DNA of 64,000 nt, taken from NCBI RefSeq assembly GCF_030247195.1, contig NC_080671.1, forward strand, positions 72,663,412 through 72,727,411, in the 5' to 3' direction. Positions 1 to 13,206 of the stretch are shown piece after piece. Position 1 is the stretch's first letter; every line of letters starts with the position of its first letter. The position numbers and the translations under genes are program-made. Source of the stretch: Topomyia yanbarensis (taxonomy: Eukaryota > Arthropoda > Insecta > Diptera > Culicidae). The notes below the pieces were generated by a model. It worked only from the letters and a program-made list of their open reading frames with translations. It was not told the origin of the DNA and searched no databases.

Positions 1-1478
1 GACTGCAAGACTGCAAGCCTGCAAGACTGCAAGACTGGAAGACTGCAAGACTGCAAGACTGGAAGACTGGAAGACTGGAAGACTGGAAGACTGGAAGACT
101 GGAAGACTGGAAGACTGGAAGACTGGAAGACTGGAAGACTGGAAGACTGGAAGACTGGAAGACTGGAAGACTGGAAGACTGGAAGACTGGAAGACTGGAA
201 GACTGGAAGACTGGAAGACTGGAAGACTGGAAGACTGGAAGACTGGAAGACTGGAAGACTGGAAGACTGGAAGACTGGAAGACTGGAAGACTGGAAGACT
301 GGAAGACTGGAAGACTGGAAGACTGGAAGACTGGAAGACTGGAAGACTGGAAGACTGGAAGACTGGAAGACTGGAAGACTGGAAGACTGGAAGACTGGAA
401 GACTGGAAGACTGGAAGACTGGAAGACTGGAAGACTGGAAGACTGGAAGACTGGAAGACTGGAAGACTGGAAGACTGGAAGACTGGAAGACTGGAAGACT
501 GGAAGACTGGAAGACTGGAAGACTGGAAGACTGGAAGACTGGAAGACTGGAAGACTGGAAGACTGGAAGACTGGAAGACTGGAAGACTGGAAGACTGGAA
601 GACTGGAAGACTGGAAGACTGGAAGACTGGAAGACTGGAAGACTGGAAGACTGGAAGACTGGAAGACTGGAAGACTGGAAGACTGGAAGACTGGAAGACT
701 GGAAGACTGGAAGACTGAAAGACTGGAAGACTGGAAGACTGGAAGACTGGAAGACTGGAAGACTGGAAGACTGGAAGACTGGAAGACTGGAAGACTGGAA
801 GACTGGAAGACTGGAAGACTGGAAGACTGGAAGACTGGAAGACTGGAAGACTGGAAGACTGGAAGACTGGAAGACTGGAAGACTGGAAGACTGGAAGACT
901 GGAAGACTGGAAGACTGGAAGACTGGAAGACTGGAAGACTGGAAGACTGGAAGACTGGAAGACTGGAAGACTGGAAGACTGGAAGACTGGAAGACTGGAA
1001 GACTGGAAGACTGGAAGACTGGAAGACTGGAAGACTGGAAGACTGGAAGACTGGAAGACTGGAAGACTGGAAGACTGGAAGACTGGAAGACTGGAAGACT
1101 GGAAGACTGGAAGACTGAAAGACTGGAAGACTGGAAGACTGGAAGACTGGAAGACTGGAAGACTGGAAGACTGGAAGACTGGAAGACTGGAAGACTGGAA
1201 GACTGGAAGACTGGAAGACTGGAAGACTGGAAGACTGGAAGACTGGAAGACTGGAAGACTGGAAGACTGGAAGACTGGAAGACTGGAAGACTGGAAGACT
1301 GGAAGACTGGAAGACTGGAAGACTGGAAGACTGGAAGACTGGAAGACTGGAAGACTGGAAGACTGGAAGACTGGAAGACTGGAAGACTGGAAGACTGGAA
1401 GACTGGAAGACTGGAAGACTGGAAGACTGGAAGACTGGAAGACTGGAAGACTGGAAGACTGGAAGACTGGAAGACTGA
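1..1478. repeat. 8-bp satellite (GACTGGAA)n
   Basis: Tandem array of the 8-mer GACTGGAA. The first ~60 bases mix in the variant GACTGCAA, so the window probably opens near an edge or a variant zone of a longer array. From about 60 onward the array is nearly perfect. The only substitutions I see are GACTGAAA variants near 718, 1118 and 1478. Both strands are open in reading frames across the array, but the unit is low complexity and has no coding signal. Confidence 0.98.
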
Positions 1479-2057
1479 AATACTGGAGAAGACTGGAGAA
1501 GACTGGAAGACTGGAGAAGACTGGAAGACTGAAGAAGACTGGAAGACTGGAGAAGACTGGAAGACTGGAGAAGACTGGAAGACTGGAGAAGACTAGAAGA
1601 CTGGAGAAGACTGGAAGACTGGAGAAGACTGGAAGACTGGAGAAGACTGGAAGACTGGAGAAGACTGGAAGACTGGAGAAGACTGGAAGACTGGAGAAGA
1701 CTGGAAGACTGGAGAAGACTGGAAGACTGGAGAAGACTGGAAGACTGGAGAAGACTGAAAGACTGGAGAAGACTGGAAGACTGGAGAAGACTGGAGAAGA
1801 CTGGAAGACTGGAGAAGACTGGAGAAGACTGGAGAAGACTGGAAGACTGGAGAAGACTGGAAGACTGGAGAAGACTGGAAGACTGGAGAAGATTGGAGAT
1901 GACTGGAAGACTGGAGAAGACTGAAAGACTGGAGAAGACTGGAAGACTGGAGAAGACTGGAAGACTGGAGAAGACTGGAAGACTGGAGAAGACTGGAAGA
2001 CTGGAGAAGACTGGAAGACTGGAGAAGACTGGAAGACTGGAAAACTGGAAGACTGGG
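1479..2057. repeat. Compound 8+10-bp satellite derived from GACTGGAA
   Basis: The pure 8-mer array changes abruptly to alternation of GACTGGAA with the 10-mer GACTGGAGAA, giving an 18-bp higher-order unit with occasional doubled 10-mers (about 1780-1840) and point variants. The array ends in GACTGGGTAG near 2057. The transition falls directly after a GACTGAAA variant. Confidence 0.95.
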
Positions 2058-2105
2058 TAGAAATAATTTTTTTTATCGCTGTCAGTTTTTCGAAAATTGG
2101 AAAAA

Positions 2106-2740
2106 ATGGCATCACCCGAAAACCAACGTTGCGAACAATACTACTAAACTGTGAACATCGAACGGAAGAAGAGATGCGGTCAGAATGGATGTTCTATTAG
2201 TGATGAGGATCACGAGCGTGTAGTGAAAGCGTTTAAGCGGAATCTCAATGCTTCGGTCAGAGATGTGGCCAAAAAGTTTAATCTGCCCATTAAAGCCTTT
2301 AAAAAGGTCCAATAAAGTATTTAAAGTCCATTAAAGCGAAGCACGCGTACAAAGTGCAGAAGGCTCCAAATTGTGACGAACGGCAAAATATGGTGGGAAA
2401 ATCAGGGGCCCATCAACAGTACACCCAGCTGTTGACGAAGCCTCATTGTCTCATCATGCATGCCTGACTGCCGGCAGCTTCCGTGGGCTACTGTTCTTCA
2501 CCGCCCAGCACAAGTTTGATGTTCCAGAGTAAGTAAAGAAACAAAAACTTTCAAAGTTTGCCAAAAAATATATGATTTGGCAAGCGATCTGCTCATGAGG
2601 CGGAGTGCGCCGTTCGTGACTAACACGACTGTAAACAGGTGCCTCAGAAGACACTCCACCTCAAGGAGTGTCTGCAGAGGCACCTGCTTCCTCTGTTCAA
2701 GTAACACGAGGGCCATTCGATCTTCTGGCCGGATCTAGCT
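2106..2740 (+). pseudogene. Tc1/mariner-superfamily transposase relic
   Basis: Translating the plus strand from the ATG at 2106 gives MASPENQR..., then a stop after 13 codons. An open stretch with a helix-turn-helix-like segment follows (SDEDHERVVKAF, then ASVRDVAKKFNLP). After a stop near 2313, further pieces in shifting frames read KAPN.DERQNM, LLTKPHCLIM, QHKFDVPE, KLSKFAKKYMIWQAICS and finally IFWPDLAS near 2720-2740. IWQAIC and FWPDLA are hallmarks of the catalytic half of mosquito mariner/ITm transposases, where the second catalytic aspartate lies in the related WPDL segment. At least four stops and several frameshifts make it non-functional. I did not find matching terminal inverted repeats. 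Superfamily confidence is high; the exact family (for example ITmD37E) is inference. Confidence 0.85.
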
Positions 2741-2789
2741 TCATTCATATAGGAAAGATATTATAGATCATATTATAGATCATTGTCAT

Positions 2790-2886
2790 TATAGATTCCT
2801 TGAAAAAGGTGAAATAAATCACCGAAGCCGTCGGATATTGAAGTAATACGTCGTTTTTGCTGTTTTATTGACTGATAAGCCGAAAC
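2790..2886 (+). repeat. Penelope-type terminal sequence, degenerate
   Basis: The segment starts with TCCTTGAAAAAGGTG, a loop, then CACCGAAGCCGTCGG, and ends with ACTGATAAGCCGAAAC. The same order (CCTTGA.AAAGG, loop, CGAAACG, then ACTGATAAGCCG) recurs at 6640-6735. The stem followed by CGAAACGTCGG is also present in the Penelope-like element at 41.8-46.9 kb. I read it as an old copy of a related retroelement end; no coding sequence is attached. Confidence 0.35.
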
Positions 2887-5528
2887 TCGTTACCAGAAAA
2901 TCATATAAGAAAGGCTAAAACATGTTGACAATAAAAACATGAATTGTAAAGCTACTGACTTTTCTACAAGTGAACTCACGAAATTGGGAAACATCACCAA
3001 TTTATGCCGTAGGTACAACAGACTCCAACTACACGCAAATGTTGTTCCGCAACACCTACGCATATTAAGTATGAACTTCAAGCAAACATTTAATTAGTCA
3101 GACAGACACCATCCGGTTAGAATCCACTCGTGTATGCAACGTTGCAGTGCCGCCCAATGCATTCCGCTTTCCGCGCTCAAGTTGTTGCAGCATTCTTCGC
3201 TCCCTGCCTCCATCACTGTGTCCCCTTCGTTCTCTACACATTACAGGACAAAATGTTCGCAGCAAACATGATAATTTACTAGACTGGTATTCGCATTGGA
3301 TTTAACTACAATTCCGGGATAATTAGTGCAACTATTTCTCAGCCACGTTGCCGGTCTGCCACTGATGATAATTCAAGAGCAGCTTTTCGAATTCTGCGCT
3401 GCAACGTTTACCGGGCGGGAAAGCCAGTTGCGCAACCACACGGTAGGATTCTACAACTCTGTATATGACAGAGTGTAAGGCAGCGGTATTATTGTTTTTG
3501 TTTTATTTTGTTTCAGTATGTTCATTTGACACGGTACGTGTTGGTGTTGGCATTGCTAGTTTTTGCATTCCGAAATTCATTTTTCATTAGAGGGACACAA
3601 TTGTATAACTAGGCGAAAAGAAAAACAATTCTGAAATTTGTTTAAAGTGGGGAAAAAGATTTTTTTCCTCGATTTAACATTAATATAAACAAGCCCATTA
3701 TAGAACTCGATAGATGTTGACCTTGAAAGATTCTGCTGACTGATATCTATCTGCCTTTTTAAAAAGATTCAAAAATCTGTCAGCGCAAGTTACTCTGTCA
3801 ATTACCGCGTCCAAAACCGTCACCCAAAAGGGGCATCGGTTGGATGGCAAACGAGTAACGACCATCTCTCCATTATGCGTCATAAATAGCTTATAATGTG
3901 CCACTCATTTAATATTCCATTGAGAGAAATTCTCGGTCCCATTTTCAAATATGTTCCCTGTCACATTTGTTGCTGAAAATGACACGCGTGCCACGAAAAC
4001 TGGAAGGAGCACGCGCTTCCGGTCACAAGGGAAAGCCGTCCAACGTCTCATATTTTTATGAAACCATTCGTCGGGAAAATCTCCGCTCGGGTCCGACTTG
4101 TTATTTTTTTTTTGCTTCATGGGGCGGGATGGCACCTAATAAGAACGATGATCATCGTTTTATATGAGCACTTTGACATCTTTCTTTGCGACATAATGTG
4201 TTTTCCCTTGCTGCCCGAAAGATTCGCTTAATAGGCCTGTAAAGGGAATATCACGACTGATGGTTGAGGTCCCCCCCTTAAACGAGGGAATGTTTTCGAT
4301 TTTCTGAGAAAGCCTCCCCGGGGTGGAAAGATTTCCGCACAGGTCTTGATTGCGAACTGGCAAGGCGAAATTCCATCCTAAGATGGTAGGATGAATCCAG
4401 CCTGCCCACCGGGTTCTTCATTATATTTTACGAGTGGCGTCGTTGCCTTCTGATCGGCTGGGAATTATTTTACGAGCATTTTAATTGTTTTTCTTTAGAG
4501 CCTAGAGGTTAGCATCTGTTGACGATGGTGGGAAAATTTGCTGCTCCAGCTGTGCGATCGATTTTGTCCCCACTCCCGGTGGAGTGGGAGGTCAGGTCAT
4601 AAAACTGATTTTGTTACGATGTGGTTAACCTTTGAGATTTATGGAGACGTTGTTGACGAAAATGCTTACAGCGTGGCAAAGTTCTTGCTTTTTCGCCTGC
4701 TTGGCGTGAAGTAGATTGATAGAGGTTTTGACTCTTTGAACTTTTGAAGAAGTTCCCGTGCTGTGAGTGTTAGCTAATAGGATTAAAACAAAAACTGGAA
4801 AGGTTTTCTGGTTGCTTGGCTGGATTTTTGTTCTTCGTTTGCTGCTAAAATTGTTTTGAGTCAATGAAAGGATTATCTTTCCAAGTTAAACATTTATTAT
4901 CTTAGCTATTCAACAAAATATTGAGGACATTTAAGAAATCATCATTGGTTTTTGCACGTTTATCTATAAAAGAGCTTTTAGAGGCGAATAAAACATTTTA
5001 ATTTGGAATTCATCGTATTACAAACGAGTGAAATAACAGTTAAAGCTTTGTAATTACACTTTTGAATTCAACTTAAAACTTCAACTTCAATTTAAAAAGG
5101 CCGCCTTAGCAACTCAATCTGAATATAAAAAACAATTAAAAAACATTAATGACGATATTGCTATTACTTCAAAAATGTACCCTAGTTGAGATTCGAACAT
5201 ACGACTACTGACTTTAAATAAATTAAGCATGGAGCAAAAATATTTTCGCTGTCACAGACGTCAAAGTTTGTCGAAATTTATATTTTGTAAGTTAGTTTTA
5301 AGATCTTTCTAGCTTCTTTCTCCACTTGACAAGTAGGTTCAAAAGTTTCCTATACCAAAAATCATTTAGCTGCGATTGAAAATATTATTATCACTTATGC
5401 TTATGCCGTCACATTGCTTTAACGAGAGACTGCAAAATAAAAATAATGTAAATGGACAGAAATAGTATTGGGTTACGGATGTAACATGCGCGACAATACC
5501 TTGTTGATTTCGTCAACTCGTCTTAGTG
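2887..5528. other. No gene recognised; AT-rich unique-looking sequence
   Basis: About 2.6 kb with frequent stops on both strands. The longest open frames are under 80 codons and none shows a family motif. The stretch 3130-3440 is locally richer in GC but carries no recognisable domain. A B-box-like GTTCGAATC occurs on the minus strand near 5190, with no partner A box that I can find. Confidence 0.6.
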
Positions 5529-5530
5529 TA

Positions 5531-6149
5531 CACACCTAGAAAAAATCGTGTAAAATTACATCTCCTACCCCTGACATATACGAGCGTCAAAAATGAGACA
5601 GTCTTATGCTCGATTCTAATTTTACATGACATTGAATTTCGAAAATCACGAAATTTTACTCCACATAAAGCGTTCGTTTTAAATGTTGTTAGGGATCATC
5701 CATAAATGACGTAGCCTTATATGGGGGAGGGGGGAGTTTTTTATTTTGTGATGATGTGTGACGACAGGGGGGTAGGGGGTCATGTCATGCTACGTAGCTT
5801 TTTTGAAGGGGAATAACTAACATAGCTTTTATTTTTTTTTTTTGAATTTAAAGGGGACAAGGGGGGGAGAGAATTACCGTCAAGCTACGTAATTACCAGG
5901 GGGGTATTTTGAGGTTTGTGACGAAATGCTACGATGGGGGAGGGGGTATTAAAAATGACTCAAAAAATGCTACGTCATTTATGGATCGTCCCTTACGGGT
6001 AATTTTATAGCACTGCGCATGTAAAATACATCTTTCATGTAAAATTGAACGCAACACGGTTATATTTCGTCTTTTCGTATATTACGGTTTGGTAAATTGT
6101 GTCATGTTTACAATTACGTCAACGATAAAATTTCTTTTTTTTTGGTGTG
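5531..6149. mobile_element. MITE with TA target duplication, hosting a second MITE
   Basis: The ends are CACACCTAGAAAAAAT (left) and the inverse of CACACCAAAAAAAAAGAAAT (right), each bordered by TA (5529-5530 and 6150-6151). Internal sequence repeats the motif GTGTAAAATTAC and its variants in both orientations. There is no coding capacity. TA duplication fits a Tc1/mariner-mobilised MITE (inference). A separate MITE is inserted at 5692-5992. Confidence 0.7.
5692..5992. mobile_element. Nested MITE, GGGATCATCCATAAATGACG ends, TTA duplication
   Basis: A terminal inverted repeat of about 25 bp (GGGATCATCCATAAATGACG on the left; its inverse with one change, GATCGTCCC, on the right) is flanked by TTA at 5689-5691 and 5993-5995. 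The interior is G-rich with several GGGGGAGG runs and repeated CTACGTAA/CTACGTCA motifs. It interrupts the larger MITE around it, so it is the younger insertion. Confidence 0.8.
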
Positions 6150-6270
6150 TAGTTTAGTTTTGATGACATCAAGAATATAAACATAGTTCTACGTAATATG
6201 GGAGGAAATCATTCTAGTAGCAGCAATATTTTTATATTTGTAGAACAAAAAACTATAAAATTTCATACTC

Positions 6271-6350
6271 AGTTGCTTTTCGGCTTCGCCTCATCAGAAA
6301 CTGACACTAACTTATTGTCGGAATAGATTAGCGCCGGCTTGACGCAAATC
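6271..6350 (-). ncRNA. Hammerhead ribozyme-like fold (copy 1)
   Basis: On the minus strand the order is a helix III strand TTTGC, the cleavage triplet GTC (6343-6341), a helix I/loop segment, the core CTGATGA (6297-6291), a GGC-GAA-GCC helix II hairpin (6290-6282), GAAA (6281-6278) and the returning helix III strand GCAA. All invariant core bases of a hammerhead are present. An A where C is expected after GAAA weakens helix III. Helix I can pair over about 8 positions with wobbles. The surrounding ~130 bp is shared with the plus-strand copy at 38.4 kb. Cleavage activity is unknown. Confidence 0.6.
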
Positions 6351-6631
6351 CCTTAAAACTAAAACACACTTTGTGTTTCAATCGAACGACTAATCAAACT
6401 TGATGTCCCGTTCGAGCAGAAGTATTGCTGTTGACAGCAGCAGAATTAGCAGACAAACCTTAGCACTTTTTCCCAAGTATTTACCCAAAAACGATAGTTA
6501 ATTATAACCCACGAAACTTTCATCAGATACAGTGAAGTGCAAAATATGCGATGACGGCACCATTCTTTAACGCTAACAAAATATTAGGATGGTTTACTTT
6601 TTCAACAAATCTTAACATAACAAGAAAACAA

Positions 6632-6735
6632 CAAAAATTTTAATCCTTGATAAAGGTAGAATAAACCCATCGAAACGTTGAAAGTAAAAACAATATTATT
6701 GTTTTCGCTGTCTATTTCACGACTGATAAGCCGAC
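6632..6735 (+). repeat. Penelope-type terminal sequence, degenerate (second copy)
   Basis: TCCTTGATAAAGG, a loop, CATCGAAACGTTG, an AT stretch with GTTTTCGCTGTCTATTTCACG, then ACTGATAAGCCG. The layout parallels 2790-2886. Assignment to the Penelope group rests on the stem plus CGAAACG motif and is tentative. Confidence 0.35.
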
Positions 6736-7330
6736 AAATACCCTTTACAAATATGCTCGACAACCAAGAGACATTTTCAATATAAAGAAATTCAAAAAAA
6801 GTTATTTTTTCAATTCAAATTTTTATCGCAAGTCCTTGGTTTTGTGAAAAATCTTACTTTTTTAATGCATATTTTTTTCGTGCAGTCGTATTCATTTCCT
6901 GTAACTCGTTCACAGATAGCATTGCTGTATAAAATACGGTAATTGATTTTTTTTTGAGAATACAACATGTCAAAACTTCATGCCCTTTTAAATTTCTCTC
7001 GAATCAAAATTATCTCCTTGACTGTGGAAAATGTTTAGTCTTCCATGCCGGTGAAACGTGTAAAATTTCATTGTGATAGAAGAATTTTAAAAATTTTCGA
7101 GCGCATCTCGTGGAATTCCGCTATAGCGGCCAGGCCCACTGTGCAGCATACAAAATTATGTAGGAGATTATTCAAAATTATGCGGCAATTATTAAATCAA
7201 AGAACGAACCATTTTGACCTTTGAACAAAAAAAAACGTGGGCAATCCTAGTGTTCGTTTAAATTTAAAGGGGTTAGCTAAATTGTTGGAAGTAACGTATA
7301 TAAGAAGGTAAATGTCACTCCCTTGGTCCT
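6736..7330. other. No feature recognised between relic and satellite
   Basis: AT-rich sequence with no long open frame and no repeat that I can match elsewhere in the window. The satellite begins directly after CCTTGGTCCT. Confidence 0.6.
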
Positions 7331-10300
7331 AACATAAAACATAAAACATAAAACATAAAACATAAAACATAAAACATAAAACATAAAACATAAAACATAA
7401 AACATAAAACATAAAACATAAAACATAAAACATAAAACATAAAACATAAAACATAAAACATAAAACATAAAACATAAAACATAAAACATAAAACATAAAA
7501 CATAAAACATAAAACATAAAACATAAAACATAAAACATAAAACATAAAACATAAAACATAAAACATAAAACATAAAACATAAAACATAAAACATAAAACA
7601 TAAAACATAAAACATAAAACATAAAACATAAAACATAAAACATAAAACATAAAACATAAAACATAAAACATAAAACATAAAACATAAAACATAAAACATA
7701 AAACATAAAACATAAAACATAAAACATAAAACATAAAACATAAAACATAAAACATAAAACATAAAACATAAAACATAAAACATAAAACATAAAACATAAA
7801 ACATAAAACATAAAACATAAAACATAAAACATAAAACATAAAACATAAAACATAAAACATAAAACATAAAACATAAAACATAAAACATAAAACATAAAAC
7901 ATAAAACATAAAACATAAAACATAAAACATAAAACATAAAACATAAAACATAAAACATAAAACATAAAACATAAAACATAAAACATAAAACATAAAACAT
8001 AAAACATAAAACATAAAACATAAAACATAAAACATAAAACATAAAACATAAAACATAAAACATAAAACATAAAACATAAAACATAAAACATAAAACATAA
8101 AACATAAAACATAAAACATAAAACATAAAACATAAAACATAAAACATAAAACATAAAACATAAAACATAAAACATAAAACATAAAACATAAAACATAAAA
8201 CATAAAACATAAAACATAAAACATAAAACATAAAACATAAAACATAAAACATAAAACATAAAACATAAAACATAAAACATAAAACATAAAACATAAAACA
8301 TAAAACATAAAACATAAAACATAAAACATAAAACATAAAACATAAAACATAAAACATAAAACATAAAACATAAAACATAAAACATAAAACATAAAACATA
8401 AAACATAAAACATAAAACATAAAACATAAAACATAAAACATAAAACATAAAACATAAAACATAAAACATAAAACATAAAACATAAAACATAAAACATAAA
8501 ACATAAAACATAAAACATAAAACATAAAACATAAAACATAAAACATAAAACATAAAACATAAAACATAAAACATAAAACATAAAACATAAAACATAAAAC
8601 ATAAAACATAAAACATAAAACATAAAACATAAAACATAAAACATAAAACATAAAACATAAAACATAAAACATAAAACATAAAACATAAAACATAAAACAT
8701 AAAACATAAAACATAAAACATAAAACATAAAACATAAAACATAAAACATAAAACATAAAACATAAAACATAAAACATAAAACATAAAACATAAAACATAA
8801 AACATAAAACATAAAACATAAAACATAAAACATAAAACATAAAACATAAAACATAAAACATAAAACATAAAACATAAAACATAAAACATAAAACATAAAA
8901 CATAAAACATAAAACATAAAACATAAAACATAAAACATAAAACATAAAACATAAAACATAAAACATAAAACATAAAACATAAAACATAAAACATAAAACA
9001 TAAAACATAAAACATAAAACATAAAACATAAAACATAAAACATAAAACATAAAACATAAAACATAAAACATAAAACATAAAACATAAAACATAAAACATA
9101 AAACATAAAACATAAAACATAAAACATAAAACATAAAACATAAAACATAAAACATAAAACATAAAACATAAAACATAAAACATAAAACATAAAACATAAA
9201 ACATAAAACATAAAACATAAAACATAAAACATAAAACATAAAACATAAAACATAAAACATAAAACATAAAACATAAAACATAAAACATAAAACATAAAAC
9301 ATAAAACATAAAACATAAAACATAAAACATAAAACATAAAACATAAAACATAAAACATAAAACATAAAACATAAAACATAAAACATAAAACATAAAACAT
9401 AAAACATAAAACATAAAACATAAAACATAAAACATAAAACATAAAACATAAAACATAAAACATAAAACATAAAACATAAAACATAAAACATAAAACATAA
9501 AACATAAAACATAAAACATAAAACATAAAACATAAAACATAAAACATAAAACATAAAACATAAAACATAAAACATAAAACATAAAACATAAAACATAAAA
9601 CATAAAACATAAAACATAAAACATAAAACATAAAACATAAAACATAAAACATAAAACATAAAACATAAAACATAAAACATAAAACATAAAACATAAAACA
9701 TAAAACATAAAACATAAAACATAAAACATAAAACATAAAACATAAAACATAAAACATAAAACATAAAACATAAAACATAAAACATAAAACATAAAACATA
9801 AAACATAAAACATAAAACATAAAACATAAAACATAAAACATAAAACATAAAACATAAAACATAAAACATAAAACATAAAACATAAAACATAAAACATAAA
9901 ACATAAAACATAAAACATAAAACATAAAACATAAAACATAAAACATAAAACATAAAACATAAAACATAAAACATAAAACATAAAACATAAAACATAAAAC
10001 ATAAAACATAAAACATAAAACATAAAACATAAAACATAAAACATAAAACATAAAACATAAAACATAAAACATAAAACATAAAACATAAAACATAAAACAT
10101 AAAACATAAAACATAAAACATAAAACATAAAACATAAAACATAAAACATAAAACATAAAACATAAAACATAAAACATAAAACATAAAACATAAAACATAA
10201 AACATAAAACATAAAACATAAAACATAAAACATAAAACATAAAACATAAAACATAAAACATAAAACATAAAACATAAAACATAAAACATAAAACATAAAA

Positions 10301-13206
10301 CATAAAACATAAAACATAAAACATAAAACATAAAACATAAAACATAAAACATAAAACATAAAACATAAAACATAAAACATAAAACATAAAACATAAAACA
10401 TAAAACATAAAACATAAAACATAAAACATAAAACATAAAACATAAAACATAAAACATAAAACATAAAACATAAAACATAAAACATAAAACATAAAACATA
10501 AAACATAAAACATAAAACATAAAACATAAAACATAAAACATAAAACATAAAACATAAAACATAAAACATAAAACATAAAACATAAAACATAAAACATAAA
10601 ACATAAAACATAAAACATAAAACATAAAACATAAAACATAAAACATAAAACATAAAACATAAAACATAAAACATAAAACATAAAACATAAAACATAAAAC
10701 ATAAAACATAAAACATAAAACATAAAACATAAAACATAAAACATAAAACATAAAACATAAAACATAAAACATAAAACATAAAACATAAAACATAAAACAT
10801 AAAACATAAAACATAAAACATAAAACATAAAACATAAAACATAAAACATAAAACATAAAACATAAAACATAAAACATAAAACATAAAACATAAAACATAA
10901 AACATAAAACATAAAACATAAAACATAAAACATAAAACATAAAACATAAAACATAAAACATAAAACATAAAACATAAAACATAAAACATAAAACATAAAA
11001 CATAAAACATAAAACATAAAACATAAAACATAAAACATAAAACATAAAACATAAAACATAAAACATAAAACATAAAACATAAAACATAAAACATAAAACA
11101 TAAAACATAAAACATAAAACATAAAACATAAAACATAAAACATAAAACATAAAACATAAAACATAAAACATAAAACATAAAACATAAAACATAAAACATA
11201 AAACATAAAACATAAAACATAAAACATAAAACATAAAACATAAAACATAAAACATAAAACATAAAACATAAAACATAAAACATAAAACATAAAACATAAA
11301 ACATAAAACATAAAACATAAAACATAAAACATAAAACATAAAACATAAAACATAAAACATAAAACATAAAACATAAAACATAAAACATAAAACATAAAAC
11401 ATAAAACATAAAACATAAAACATAAAACATAAAACATAAAACATAAAACATAAAACATAAAACATAAAACATAAAACATAAAACATAAAACATAAAACAT
11501 AAAACATAAAACATAAAACATAAAACATAAAACATAAAACATAAAACATAAAACATAAAACATAAAACATAAAACATAAAACATAAAACATAAAACATAA
11601 AACATAAAACATAAAACATAAAACATAAAACATAAAACATAAAACATAAAACATAAAACATAAAACATAAAACATAAAACATAAAACATAAAACATAAAA
11701 CATAAAACATAAAACATAAAACATAAAACATAAAACATAAAACATAAAACATAAAACATAAAACATAAAACATAAAACATAAAACATAAAACATAAAACA
11801 TAAAACATAAAACATAAAACATAAAACATAAAACATAAAACATAAAACATAAAACATAAAACATAAAACATAAAACATAAAACATAAAACATAAAACATA
11901 AAACATAAAACATAAAACATAAAACATAAAACATAAAACATAAAACATAAAACATAAAACATAAAACATAAAACATAAAACATAAAACATAAAACATAAA
12001 ACATAAAACATAAAACATAAAACATAAAACATAAAACATAAAACATAAAACATAAAACATAAAACATAAAACATAAAACATAAAACATAAAACATAAAAC
12101 ATAAAACATAAAACATAAAACATAAAACATAAAACATAAAACATAAAACATAAAACATAAAACATAAAACATAAAACATAAAACATAAAACATAAAACAT
12201 AAAACATAAAACATAAAACATAAAACATAAAACATAAAACATAAAACATAAAACATAAAACATAAAACATAAAACATAAAACATAAAACATAAAACATAA
12301 AACATAAAACATAAAACATAAAACATAAAACATAAAACATAAAACATAAAACATAAAACATAAAACATAAAACATAAAACATAAAACATAAAACATAAAA
12401 CATAAAACATAAAACATAAAACATAAAACATAAAACATAAAACATAAAACATAAAACATAAAACATAAAACATAAAACATAAAACATAAAACATAAAACA
12501 TAAAACATAAAACATAAAACATAAAACATAAAACATAAAACATAAAACATAAAACATAAAACATAAAACATAAAACATAAAACATAAAACATAAAACATA
12601 AAACATAAAACATAAAACATAAAACATAAAACATAAAACATAAAACATAAAACATAAAACATAAAACATAAAACATAAAACATAAAACATAAAACATAAA
12701 ACATAAAACATAAAACATAAAACATAAAACATAAAACATAAAACATAAAACATAAAACATAAAACATAAAACATAAAACATAAAACATAAAACATAAAAC
12801 ATAAAACATAAAACATAAAACATAAAACATAAAACATAAAACATAAAACATTAAACATTAAACATTAAACATTAAACATTAAACATAAAACATAAAACAT
12901 TAAACATTAAACATTAAACATAAAACATAAAACATAAAACATAAAACATAAAACATAAAACATAAAACATAAAACATAAAACATAAAACATAAAACATAA
13001 AACATAAAACATAAAACATAAAACATTAAACATTAAACATTAAACATAAAACATAAAACATAAAACATAAAACATAAAACATAAAACATTAAACATAAAA
13101 CATAAAACATTAAACATTAAACATTAAACATTAAACATTAAACATTAAACATAAAACATAAAACATTAAACATTAAACATAAAACATAAAACATAAAACA
13201 TAAAAC
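7331..13206. repeat. 7-bp satellite block 1, (CATAAAA)n with distal CATTAAA variants
   Basis: About 5.5 kb (roughly 788 units) of uninterrupted CATAAAA up to 12848, with no visible substitution. From 12849 to 13206 units of CATTAAA are interspersed in runs of one to six among CATAAAA. The minus strand is open in all three frames for more than 1,800 codons only because the 7-mer rotates through stop-free codons; this is not coding. The edges are sharp against non-repetitive DNA on both sides. Confidence 0.98.

Noticed and set aside
1..2057. Repetitive protein gene from the open GACTGGAA frames
   Set aside because: Both strands are equally open, no start or splice signal is seen, and the unit structure changes without preserving a frame.
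5180..5200. Second tRNA or SINE head from GTTCGAATC on the minus strand
   Set aside because: Only a B-box-like string is present. I found no A box at the right distance and no target duplication.
7277..12858. Three overlapping minus-strand reading frames of about 1,840-1,855 codons made of FMFYVLC-type repeats
   Set aside because: They are translations of the 7-bp satellite, whose unit lacks stop codons on the minus strand in every frame. There is no promoter, no composition change and no non-repeat domain.
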